Assembly (NCBI GenBank): GCA_942486035.1
Contig: CALNXK010000007.1
Coordinates: 4,151,001 to 4,215,000 of the forward strand
Direction: 5' to 3'
Origin: Porites lobata
Taxonomy: Eukaryota; Cnidaria; Anthozoa; Scleractinia; Poritidae
DNA: 64,000 bases
In this document: one piece after another, positions 54,101-62,800 of the stretch
Layout of the letters: each line of letters starts with the position of its first letter
How positions within the stretch are numbered: the stretch's first letter is position 1
Position numbers and translations under genes: made by a program
The notes under the pieces: model-generated
The model's database searches: none
Told to the model about the DNA's origin: nothing
The model's input: only the letters and a program-made list of their open reading frames with translations

Positions 54101-55376
54101 TGACCAGCCAAAGGAATGTTTGTGCGTGAGGCAAGGAGCTGGGACTATCTGTTTTATGCCAGTCCACTATCCTTTTCTCTAAGGCATACCTTTCTAAAGT
54201 TGTAGTTATATAGACAGTCCATAGTCCGCATGTTTTACCTACGTAGTCTGTGTTTTATACCCAGTCCACAGTCCGTAGTCTGCAGTCTGTGTTTTAAACT
54301 GACCAAATCATACGATAAAAGAAAAATGCAGGTGTTCATTAGGCATCGGAGATCAGAGAATTCTCCGTTTACTCTGCAGAATTCTCCAGCTAACGTTTGG
54401 TAGCCTCTGATTATTTTTTATTCAGTCGTGGAGCCACTTTCAAAATACCGTAAAATTCCGAAAATAAGCCCCGGGGCTTATATTTTTCAAAGACCCTTTT
54501 TGAGGGGCTTATTTTTGGAGGGGCTCATATTCGGAGGGGCTTATCTACGGAGGGAAATTTGCGTTTCAAACTCGATTGGGCTAGCCTTGTAGTTGAAAGT
54601 AAATTTTTACTGTTTTTGCTTTGTTTTACTTGGTATTTGAGGGCAATTTTCCAAGTACAAGCTCATGGGGGGCTTATATTTGGAGGGGCGATTTAACAGA
54701 GGGTTTTTTGTGTTACCGGTTTGGGGGGCTTATATTTGGAGGGGTTTGTACATGGAGGGGCTTATTTTCGGAATTTTACGGTATTCTCCTGAAACATTAC
54801 ACCTTTCTCCTGCTACTGGAATTCTTAATGACAGCCCTGATTAAATGACCACATAAAAAGAAATTAAAAACCTTTTATTCCTGGCCAGGAATAATAAATA
54901 GGTTATTTGCCGTAAAGCCTATAAATTCAAGCCTCAGAGCCTTTTTCCTGTCAAGTGTTTAAGGCTTGAATATATTTCAGGAGATTTCATACCAAGAAGC
55001 CCAATATATAACCAATTTCAATGTTAATAGTGCAGGCCAAGAATTATTTGAATAAAAGATTCCGTATGCTATCATTTCGTCGATAATCCACTCCACGACA
55101 GGTGCGATTAATTCTGTACTTGGTCATCATTGTACGGCATGAAGTCACTTAGCTATTAAAGCACAGTTTAAGGAAAACAAAATAGAAAACCCGGCACTCT
55201 CTGACACAAACTCAACCAGTGAATCGCAAGTGCAGTTTTCTGCATTATTTGATATTCATAAACCTATCTGTTCTCACCTTTAAACGCTTAATAAGCTCGT
55301 CTTTGCTCAGTCTCTCATGAAGCTCGGTGGCAGCCGCTCTCTTTCTCGGAGAAGAGCCCGATTCGCCTCGAGGCAT
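21141..55376 (-). CDS. PDS5: Sister chromatid cohesion protein PDS5
   Basis: Cohesin regulator: PDS5 binds the RAD21 part of the ring and works with WAPL, sororin and ESCO acetyltransferases to hold or release chromatin in the nucleus. It has 41 coding exons, all GT-AG and in phase, 1387 residues (human paralogs about 1340-1450). Exons: 55376-55278, 52078-51884, 51057-50971, 50552-50458, 50221-50095, 49042-48962, 48607-48467, 47985-47870, 46052-45958, 44927-44821, 43802-43764, 43027-42966, 42760-42671, 41972-41859, 41312-41280, 40983-40935, 40434-40386, 39453-39317, 39224-38997, 38282-38192, 37455-37386, 36508-36385, 35090-34935, 34433-34356, 33869-33733, 32672-32549, 32034-31900, 30708-30639, 29253-29142, 28426-28300, 27917-27870, 27282-27208, 27020-26961, 26481-26375, 25719-25585, 23140-22910, 22340-22215, 22134-22077, 21984-21952, 21351-21262, 21173-21141. 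Family words: FAPEAPY, NIYDLILEL, PQLEFKLK, SREAMM, LRLAAACGIIK, LVENVKQTKDAQ. An AT-hook KRGRP is at about 1199-1203. The tail ends KRKKRSKPR. Confidence 0.96.
21541..21748. mobile_element. Harbinger-like MITE in PDS5 intron
   Basis: It starts GGCCCCGTCCACACGTATCC and ends with its inverse GGATACGTGTGGACGGGGCC, flanked by TAA (21538-21540, 21749-21751). The ~60-bp ends are almost perfect and further inverted words fill the centre. TWA duplications point to PIF/Harbinger. Length 208 bp, non-coding, between PDS5 exons 39 and 40. Confidence 0.9.
23619..23835 (+). pseudogene. tRNA-like fragment interrupted by an insertion
   Basis: A-box-like text GGCTTGCTAGCTCAGTAGG at 23620-23638 and a good B-box GGTTCGAATCC at 23819-23829 lie about 190 bp apart, too far for one tRNA. 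The ~150 bp between has its own short inverted words (CCTC...GAGGG, twice) and looks inserted. Removing it would bring the boxes to near-normal spacing. It could be a tRNA-derived SINE or tRNA pseudogene. I could not fold a sound cloverleaf. Confidence 0.4.
23903..24054. mobile_element. Harbinger-like MITE in PDS5 intron
   Basis: It starts AGGTGATTTTACACGGGACG and ends with the near inverse CGTGTAACATCACCT, flanked by TTA (23900-23902, 24055-24057). Length 152 bp. It could fold into a hairpin through CAACGACGATTTTTAG and its partner. Non-coding. Confidence 0.88.
24170..24870. mobile_element. TA-flanked Tc1/mariner-like element
   Basis: It starts CAGTCAAACCAGGTCAAGCG and ends CGCTTGACCTGGTTTGACTG. 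The ends stay inverted-repeat for ~140 bp and are flanked by TA (24168-24169, 24871-24872). CAGT ends with a TA duplication are characteristic of Tc1/mariner. The 701 bp hold no transposase frame. It lies in the intron between PDS5 exons 35 and 36. Confidence 0.88.
29453..30438 (+). mobile_element. 5'-truncated LINE (CR1/L2-like) with open RT frame
   Basis: Open frame from 29453 to the stop at 30281-30283, about 276 codons. It holds the RT block TTQGSVSGPYLFNIF, the catalytic YADD box at 29600-29611, the GVT block, and a C-terminal thumb region (RSLRKEGYT, KLLYGLSVY, LKRCYKRRYTS). After a short AT-rich 3' UTR comes AATAAA (30405-30410) and a (TTTA)n tail to 30438. Endonuclease and the N-terminal RT are missing. 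It is antisense to PDS5, in the intron between exons 28 and 29. CR1/L2-type is inferred from the C-terminal shape and tail; no clear target duplication found. Confidence 0.85.
30875..31199. mobile_element. Decayed MITE, relative of 4195-4545
   Basis: The left end GGGACCTTACGATCCGAC matches the end of the 4195-4545 element, and the interior shares CGACGGCAAAGAA and TTGCCGTCGC. The right end has decayed to GTTTTAAAAGGCCC. Non-coding, in the PDS5 intron between exons 27 and 28. Confidence 0.6.
31541..31864. mobile_element. TA-flanked ACCGTA-family element
   Basis: It starts CCTTATTTCCTCGAATAA and ends TTACTCTCGAAAATACGG, flanked by TA (31539-31540, 31865-31866). The interior repeats forms of AATAAGCGC and GAGCGC. 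It shares its terminal plan with 46869-47818 and 54448-54781. In the PDS5 intron between exons 27 and 28. Confidence 0.75.
32360..32527. mobile_element. Inverted-repeat MITE near exon 26 donor
   Basis: CACATCTCCCATAATACACC faces its near inverse TTGTATTATGGGAGATGTG, enclosing a C-rich tract and a G-rich tract that also pair. CAGT-like text lies outside each end. It ends about 20 bases from the donor of PDS5 exon 26. Non-coding. Confidence 0.65.
32899..33129. mobile_element. Mutator-like MITE, copy B
   Basis: It starts TAGACTGCGAAC and ends CGTAGTCTA, flanked by the perfect 9-bp duplication TGTGTAACC (32890-32898, 33130-33138). It matches copy A (159-293) closely at both ends, but has an extra ~90 bp of GC-rich, internally repeated CTCCCGT text in the middle. 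Non-coding. Confidence 0.9.
34604..34718. mobile_element. Mutator-like MITE, copy C
   Basis: It starts TAGACTACGAGTAGTCCCCC and ends with its exact inverse, flanked by the perfect 9-bp duplication GCCTCCTAG (34595-34603, 34719-34727). The outermost bases match copies A and B; the interior differs, so it is a sub-family. 115 bp, non-coding, in the intron between PDS5 exons 23 and 24. Confidence 0.92.
35314..35792. mobile_element. Pogo/Tc1-like MITE
   Basis: It starts CAGTGGAACCTCTACAATGG and ends with the near inverse of CAGTAGAACCTCTATACATG. TA follows the right end; TG stands at the left, probably a mutated TA. Internal GGGACAC words recur. The CAGT-GAACCTCTA end style is typical of pogo-type mariners. 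Non-coding, in the intron between PDS5 exons 22 and 23. Confidence 0.7.
35887..36284. mobile_element. CAGGG-ended MITE with 6-bp duplication
   Basis: It starts CAGGGGCACCCAACG and ends GTTCGGTGCCCCTG. CAATAT stands immediately outside both ends (35881-35886, 36285-36290). The interior repeats CGAAAATTCTAG-type words. A second copy in the same orientation lies at 56089-56538. hAT-like ends are suggested, but hAT usually makes 8-bp duplications, so the superfamily is open. Confidence 0.8.
37008..37368. mobile_element. CAGGG-ended MITE next to an exon donor
   Basis: The left end CAGGGTTTGTACAG faces CTGTACGAGCCCTG at the right. Both are flanked by CTTATA (37002-37007, 37369-37374). The interior is rich in TTTTCCAGACTTT words. 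Its end lies 12 bases from the splice donor of PDS5 exon 21. Non-coding. Confidence 0.75.
44928..45000 (-). repeat. Retroposon 3' tail abutting the PDS5 exon 10 acceptor
   Basis: On the minus strand the text reads GGCACTAATAAAGATTGATT, then further GATTG and four GTT units, then TTTGCAG and the exon. AATAAAG followed by a short tandem repeat is the usual 3' end of a LINE or SINE. The tail therefore supplies the pyrimidine tract of the splice acceptor. The retroposon body upstream is not identified. Confidence 0.6.
46869..47818. mobile_element. TA-flanked ACCGTA-family element
   Basis: The left end CCGTAAAAACTCGTGTATAA is the inverse of the right end, with GTGCGGCTTATACACGAG repeated just inside both ends. 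TA flanks both sides (46867-46868, 47819-47820). The 950 bp include two overlapping plus-strand ORFs of 81 and 124 codons with no recognisable domain. In the PDS5 intron between exons 8 and 9. Confidence 0.85.
52990..54320. repeat. Inverted-repeat element enclosing a tandem array
   Basis: Left text at about 53005-53095 (GGTCAAAATAACACACGGAC, GACTGGGTATAAGACACAGA) faces its near inverse at about 54215-54312. Both arms are built from short GGACTG/AGTCCGTAGTC units. Between the arms sits the 200-bp tandem array. No target duplication could be fixed. In PDS5 intron 1. Confidence 0.6.
53323..53920. repeat. Tandem array, three ~200-bp units
   Basis: GTTGGATGATAT starts units at 53323, 53523 and 53722 (periods 200 and 199). 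Units differ by a few substitutions. Each contains GGTTATTATTCACGTA and CTCTTGTCTGGGTTCTTAAT. The minus-strand ORFs of 77 codons in units two and three are a by-product of the repeat. Confidence 0.92.
54448..54781. mobile_element. TA-flanked ACCGTA-family element
   Basis: It starts CCGTAAAATTCCGAAAATAA and ends with the inverse TTATTTTCGGAATTTTACGG, flanked by TA (54446-54447, 54782-54783). The interior is mostly repeats of GGAGGGGCTTAT. Non-coding, PDS5 intron 1. Confidence 0.85.
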
Positions 55377-56088
55377 TTCACCTGAAACAGCACCTTGCAA
55401 GCTTCACTACCAACTCGATCCACGTCAAAATCGTCCCAAAATACCTCGCTGGAGATTGTCTTTGTAAACCTTCGGCTACTACTCCTCGGTTATCACGAAA
55501 ATACCGATTATTTGACTCAATAGTTTAAGCTTGAGATATCAGGTGCTGTTTTGTTCTCTCTTTCAATATCGAATCACTTTGAACCAGTTGGCGCGAACAG
55601 CCCATAATATTTTAAATGTGTCGCTGACATCGTGACTGAGACCGCAGGCTAACAAACTTCACTGACACTTCCTCGAGTCAGGAGACTCTTTCTATTTTTT
55701 CTTCATGTGCTTTGGAGCTAATCAAAAAGTCCTTTTTGTTTTGCTTTTCTCTTGTCTTCCAGGCGAGAGTAAAGCACATTTTCCTGGCACGAGGGCGTTC
55801 AGCCACTCAGGAACCAGCGAAACAGCTGATGCCATGAAAGACGCACACACTCTTTTTTTTCAAAAGAACGTTGTTTTTTCGATCTAGGCTGAATGTTCTT
55901 TTTCCGCTGGACCGCCGATTTTAGGCTGAAAATATTCTTGTATTATTCTTAAATTATAGCTTATGACATTTCCGTTCTAGAATATATTGGGGGTATGACT
56001 GAATCATGATAGTTAGTGCAGGATTTTTCGTTTTGTCGGCTAGTTTTGCCATATTATTGGTATTGTTTGTTTGAGGTGTTTTTTTTTT

Positions 56089-56538
56089 GCACCCAACGAA
56101 TAGTTCAAAACATAGCATTGTTAAACGTATTTTAGTATTTAAACGGTAGATACAGGCATATTTTTACCCCCTAAAAATTTTTCATCTGTTTGGATTTCCT
56201 AGCTGTTATCCGAAAATTATATAGCCTGTGTGGCAGGCGTTAAAAGGACAAGGGGAAGGGGGAATTTGGGCGCGCGCGCGTGGTCTGGCGCCCTAATTCC
56301 CTTCCCCTTCCCTTTTCAACGCCTACCATGCAGGCTAAAAATAATAGGGATCAAAACTTACCTTTTCGAAAATTTCAGCCAGAAAAAAGGCTCCCGAAAA
56401 TTCTAGATGACCTTTTTAACGTAAAAATCCGTTGAAAATGGGCAATTAATAAATTTTACAACAAATGTTCCTAAAATTCTAGATCTCAAATCGTCTTCCG
56501 AACAGATATTTTCCGAAAATTGACGTTGGATGCCCCTG
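56089..56538. mobile_element. Second CAGGG-type MITE copy, disrupted
   Basis: It matches 35887-36284 over most of its length (GCACCCAACGAATAGTTC, TTTCATCTGTTTGGATTTCC, CTAGATCTCAAATCGTCTTC) and ends TGCCCCTG. Its extreme left end (CAGGG) is lost into a T-run. It is split by the 116-bp insertion at 56222-56337. Non-coding. Confidence 0.85.
56222..56337. mobile_element. Nested MITE with 9-bp duplication
   Basis: It starts TAGCCTGTGTGGCAGGCGTT and ends with the near inverse AACGCCTACCATGCAGGCTA. The flanks AAAATTATA (56213-56221) and AAAATAATA (56338-56346) match at 8 of 9 bases. The uninterrupted site is present in the sister copy at 35887-36284. Centre: GGGAAGGGG facing CCCCTTCCC around a GCGCGC tract. 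Mutator-like by duplication length. Confidence 0.85.
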
Positions 56539-56820
56539 TTTTTTGTTGTTGTTGTTTTGCCTGAAAACTAAGAAGCGTGGTACACAAAATCTTCTTTTTT
56601 GCCAATTCAAGCTCTATTGACTGTGGATTGATGACGCAAATAAAATTTAATTATTACGTCAAACCAATTCTTTTGTGAAATCTCTAGCAAACGATCACGG
56701 TGAGATTTCTAGGTATGTGGACACATCAATCTGATGTGTTATTTCTTCCTTGGTGCTTTGACATTTTTCAGCGAGACTAAGCTATATGCTTTCATTGTCC
56801 GCCGAATCGACCGGAAATTA

Positions 56821-59800
56821 ATGAAAGAATCCGATGAAGAAACCGACGATAAGCTTTGTTCATCGTCGGAGATCAGAAAAGACGTCGAAGAAATATCGGT
56901 TAGGGTGGAAAGCTCAGTTGAAGGTACGTATATATGTAGGCGACAAGGAAAATTTTGCTTGTAAATGGTAAAAATTTAATTGGCAAGGTTTTCTTATGCT
57001 GTTTTTAAAGTAGTGAGTGGCCCACCCCTCCTCCTCCCATGCCCGTTGGATTGCTACCCGAAAGATCGCAAGCCTGGGGTAATATGAAAATACCAAAAAC
57101 AAAACAACAAATTTTATTTCACATCTACTTTAATACTCTTCAACGCCATTACGCATCAAGAAGAGTTAAAAGAATAAAAATATAAAGATAGCTAATAAAA
57201 AATAATAAATAAATAAATAAAATTATCAGACTAAGGACAAGTTGGGCTTTCTGCTTTTGGTTTTCCTAGATTTTGAGCTTGAAAATAACGTGAAACGAAG
57301 CCTTACGAAATAGATTTTGTTTGTTTGTTTGCCCGTTTGTCTGGGCAAACAAATTAAACCGAACGTTTTCGCAAAACAGCAAATTACACGATGCCGAGGC
57401 TTTAGCACGTGCACAAACATTTACGCGTGGTTACATAGTCTACCGGGAGAAGTTGACCGTGAATGTTGAATGAGGCCCCTACTTAGCTAGGGCATATTGG
57501 AGCTTTTCTATGTCCTGTTCAAGGTATTTAAATCATTTTTAAACATTTTAAAGTTTTGCTGTGTTTAAAATTCGTTTAAATACTGCTATGTTCATGAATG
57601 TGGACTGAACATCACAAGAACCACACTTGACACAATGGCCATGTTCTGCAGGGCACAGGGTTGTTTTTTACGTTGACCTTATTTGCCGAGATTTTCCGCG
57701 TAAGTTGTTAAACTACGTAGCAAAATTCGTACAAAAATTTCTTCGCTTAAACCCACATTGAAGCCTACTTCTAAAGGTTTTCTTGCTTTCGTCGGAGATA
57801 ACAGTAGAAGTGAGCCTATTGTTCCAAGGTTCTTTATTACCTATCACATGCAACTACTTTTGATTGTACTGCACGTACGTGCCTCGCGGAAATGTTTGCA
57901 ATTCCACCACAGTCCATTTTGATTATTCACCAGATTGCTGAATTGCAGTGGTAGCTGATTTTAAATGTATGTCTATTAATCTACGTTTTTTTTCTTTGCT
58001 GAAATATACATGTATATCTACACGTGCAGTGTAAGTAATACTATATAGTCTATCATCAAGCTAATACGCAGCATCTTATATTTTTGCTATGACTGACTTC
58101 ATCGCATCGTTGTTTTAAGCCCATGATGAGGAAGAAGTGTTCAAAAATGTAGGTTTAAGTATATTTTATATGAAAAAGCTTACTTCTATAAATGAAGAGA
58201 TAAAAGCTAGAGGCATAGGTCCTTCAGGTGGCATCCTTTCATAACTGGTTCATTTTTTTGACCTACCTCTATTGAAGATGTAAATCACGGCCTAGTCAAT
58301 TGAACAAAACTGAACCAAAAATCAGTCGAACTCAATTAAACCCAGTCAGTCGATTGTTGTTTGATTGGCTTGGTAATCGAACATAATCCAACTGGAACTT
58401 TGAGGTGACTTATGTTAATCGAACTTGTGAGTTTGATTACCAAAGTCAATCGAATTTAATCAATGCGATGTGTTTGATTTTGTTTGGCTGAAAGACAAAA
58501 TGATACAAAAAATCAGTAAGCATTTGGTTTTAAATGAATTGAAAAGATTTTTCTCTTACACATGTGTGTATGTGAGGCAGGTGTGAAAACATAAACTTCT
58601 TTCAGTTGAAAGTAAAATGATAATATTCAAAATCAATAGGTTCGGTACATGAAAAGTTCGGCGTCTGAATCAAAGCTGTTCCAAAGTTGCTCCAAAGGCA
58701 AAAATCCCGGCTGGGCTAGTTGAAAATAATGGCTGAGCTGTTCCAAATTGAAACAGGCGATCCTAATTGATTCAGACACCAAACTTTTCATGTACTTAAT
58801 TCAATGTATTAGGTTTGGCTCATGAAAAGTTCGGCGTCTGAACCGGGCCTAACACTTTGATGGTCAATGGCCAATGCACAGCCACTAGTTCATGTTGCAA
58901 AGTCCAAGCTAGCAGCAGCCATCATCATCGGTTACCTTAAGAGCTGGACTCCTACACTGCAAAGTATCTCCCCTTTTTCTTGACACCGACTGCAAAAGAA
59001 CCATCAGTTGATATTGTCAGTGTCACACTGGGTTTCACATTTTCCACTCTCTATTCTACATCTTGCTTGTGTACTCGTGTTTGAAATTGAAGCTAACTCA
59101 TAACTTATTTTTTAACTGTAATGCCTTGTTTGAGACCAGACATAAGTGTTTTTACATATGATTGTAGAAGCTTTGTTTTCAAACATTCGATTATGTTCGA
59201 GTGTTAAAGTGTTTTGGGTGAGTTCGATTATGTTTGCTTAATGAACTCAATCGAAGTCAATCAAACAATTGGAGTTTGATTACAGAAAGTGATGACTGTT
59301 TACTTACTTGTCAATTGAATAATAGACCCAAGTATGTTTTGTTTTCCCAATAGACCTTTTTACCAATATGGCGGCCATATTGAATTAATTCGATTTAAGG
59401 AGTATTATAGGATACCCAGGGGGCATGAGCACATTTCGTTTGTATTTTCAAGCACTTTTTGGGACATTTTTTCGTAAAGTTTTCTTAGAATAAGATTGTA
59501 ATGGGAAGAAAGATCCTTGTGCCGTTAATGATTACCTTTTCCCTGAGAAATATACAGTGAAAGACCATATTTTTAATACTAAACTAGAAAAAGACGATCA
59601 TTATTACATCCAAACATGACACAAGGATCTTTTTCCCATTACAATCTTATTCTAAGAAAACTTTAAGAAAAAATGCCCTGAAAAGTGCCCGAAAATACAA
59701 ACAAAATGTGCTCATGCCCCCCTGGGCATCCCATAATACTCCTTCAATCGAATTAATTCAATATGGCCACGGTATCGGTAAAAAGCACTATTCAGACCAC

Positions 59801-62800
59801 TAATTATTGATGTTCTCAAGGGAATTTGTCCTTTGTCTTTCATAAATTATGCATAGATATGCATATGTATAGAGACTTCTCCTGCCTTTCAGTTTGACCA
59901 CACTTTGCTTTTATGTTCTCCTTCAATAGTTAACAGCTCCAGTTCAGAATCAGATAATTCGAAGGAAATGCCTCCCAGGAGAAAAAGAAAAGCTGCTACA
60001 CGAGAAGAAACCAAGCTGAAAAAACAGAAAGATGAGTGCTTAACAAGGTGCATACAACTGTAAAACCTTTCTCTAAAAGCTTGGTTTTTACTTTGCTTTA
60101 TTTTATTGTTGAGTTTTGCTAAGACTCAATCTCTTTAACAAGATAATGAGATTCACATAAATGTGGCAAGTGATCAAGGAGTGTGAGAAGTTCTTGTTTT
60201 GTTTTTTATTTTTATAATCTGAGAGCCCCAAGAAGGTGATCTGTTAAGTTTGTTTTACCCCTAAAAATAGTTCATAATAATCTTGTCCTTGTTTATTTTA
60301 TCATTAATCAAACATAAAGGCTATCGGAATAAGGAAAGTGATCAGCAAAATGTGAATAGGACCATAAGTGACTCCTAATATTATTGCTAGATTCTCCCGT
60401 TAATTTACAGTCATGTACAAGGCAAATTATCAGGAGAATTTAGTAGTTTATCAGAAGTTGCTTAGGGTTTTATTTCAGATACCCCTTCCATTCTTCCTGT
60501 GGGAGTTGTACTCGTTTCTTACATTAACAGTTTCTTTTGTTTCAATGAATTTGGCTAACTACATACTGGTCATGTGAGTCAATACACCTTATTCACAGTA
60601 ACCGCCATCTTTGCTTGCATGGCACAGATTGATGGAATCAAAGCAATGTTGCATGATATTTCGGTGGCCAAACAAGTGATAAAGTTTGCTCATACATGTA
60701 CAAGTAATCATGGTCAAGATTGTTCATTCTCTCAGGACTTAACGACAATTTTTGTCATGCTAAATGTACAATTCGAGCATGGATTTTGTTTTACATTATT
60801 AGCACTTACTGTGAGGACATCTATGCATGGTTGCTACCCTATCCAAAAATGGAAAAGTGATCTCTTTGACCCATAATTTTCCATTAACAATTGTAAGATA
60901 AAAAGTTCTACTTTTTCCATTGCCTAGAATAAATAAACTCGACCATGATTTCTTTTATCTGTAGATTTTATCGCGATTTGCCCACTGAAAAACCATGTGA
61001 CGTCGCTTTTACCCATCAGTCCTTAAGTGCGAGCAAATTAAAAAAAATTTAAAAGATGGCGGGTATCATGATAAGGTCTACAGCAGCTGTACATTGTATG
61101 TTCCAAGAGGGTTAGGAGGGGATATTAATTTCCGCCATTCTCTTTGGTTTATTGTAGCATCAAGTCTCAATCACTATCAGATGAGTTAGGGAAACCATTT
61201 TCAGTGAAAAGATGTAGAACATGGTTTGAGCATTATGCAGGTAATTCATTTGATCACCAGTAGTCCCAGGGTGCAAAGAAAGCCCTTTTTAGAGCTTGTC
61301 ATTCAGGCAAGCTGAAGCTAACATTTACTAGCCAAACATCATTTCAACTAGCCCCAAAAACATTTTGACAAGCAGATTGATTTTCACAGTTCTTCTCTAA
61401 TTTGAATTCCTCAATAAAACTTCACTTGCCCGTCTGGCAAGTTAAGAACAGAATTTACTAGCCCTATCTTAGCCCCTTATCTCAGGTAGTTTTTATTTTT
61501 CCTTTGTTTCAACTTCATTAGCATACATTACCATACCCAAAAATAAGAGAAAAATAAAATTACTTCAGATAAAAAATTAACAGCAACGAGTACATGTATA
61601 CACTGTATGTAAGAGTCAGCCAAGTGTCACTCTAGGTTCTGTAGTGCTGAGCTTTCCTGCCAAATGAGACTGTAAGTTAATAGTGCACGCTGACTGATTC
61701 ACGGCTTATGAATATAGCTGTCTCTCCTCACTTCTTGCTGCTGGGGAAGTTTTACAGGACACATCTGGGCCAAAACAACAGAAATTCCATACTGATGACA
61801 TAAATCAATATATATACGATTAATCTGGCACTTTGAATTTCCCCCAAACATTAATATTATTATTATTGATCATTTCAGAAGCTATAATACATTACGTGCT
61901 ATAAAGCACTTTTACAGCTGATTTCATTGCTATGTATACACCCGGATTTTCAGACATGATTCGACGGTCATGATTCGACCTGTCATGATTCGACACTAAT
62001 CACGTGACGTATCGCTTCGCAGTACGTAAACGGTCGCGAAAATAATTGAGAGTTCTTCCGTGGGATCCGAAACAGTGAGAGAAAAATCTGGCTGGAAAGC
62101 TTAGCACTAGAGGACATAAGTGTAACGAAGCTAGAATCCCGACAAATGCGTTTTACCTGAAGAGGAAAGCTTTGTTGCTTGGAAAGCAGCGACATGATTC
62201 AGAAATTATGATAACATTTGATCAGGTGATAAACCTGGAGTTCGATTGCCGAGTCCGAATGTATTTCTGTAGGCGATTTCATAATGGACGAAATATTATC
62301 AACACGGCGAAAAGCGAAATAGTCCGACGGTAAATCGTTAGTCTTCTTCCGTATGACAAGGTTTCGGTGTTTTGCCGTTGGTGAATACCACCCGCAATTT
62401 ACATGTAACAGTGATGCAAATTTAGTTAACAGGGAGGCAAATTTGTATTTCTTCAAGTTGGTACTTTTTCGTCCTTACTTAGCTTCTGCATGGTTAAAAA
62501 ATAACAGGAAACCTTGACGTTTTGCCGAAGAAATCAACAGATAAATTGATCAGTCTGCCGTTGTGAAAGAATTTGCTGGAGGGTTTGAAAGTTTTGTTTT
62601 GTCGACCGTTGAAAAATATCACAATGTTCGATCCTCGACCTATGACCCTAGTAAGCACATATAAAGAAAACCATACATAAAAGAAAGCAAAATTTGTTTT
62701 TTTTGGAAAAGGGTAAAATATGATATTTCCTTAAAGATCAAGGTAAAAGCCCAAAACAAGTTGAGAAAAGAGCCGAAAAACTTATTGATCGAGACGTCCA

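Larger units (their letters stand above)
55377..56820. promoter_or_regulatory. Divergent intergenic region between PDS5 and DCUN1D
   Basis: The start codons of PDS5 (minus) and the DCUN1D gene (plus) face away from each other across 1.44 kb, so both promoters and 5' UTRs must lie here. No convincing TATA box was picked out. The right half is taken up by a transposon (56089-56538) that itself carries a second one, so the original spacer was shorter by about 450-560 bp. Confidence 0.6.

Noticed and set aside
60574..60876. 100-codon plus-strand ORF in a DCUN1D intron
   Set aside because: It coincides with a TA-flanked repeat element and has no recognisable domain.
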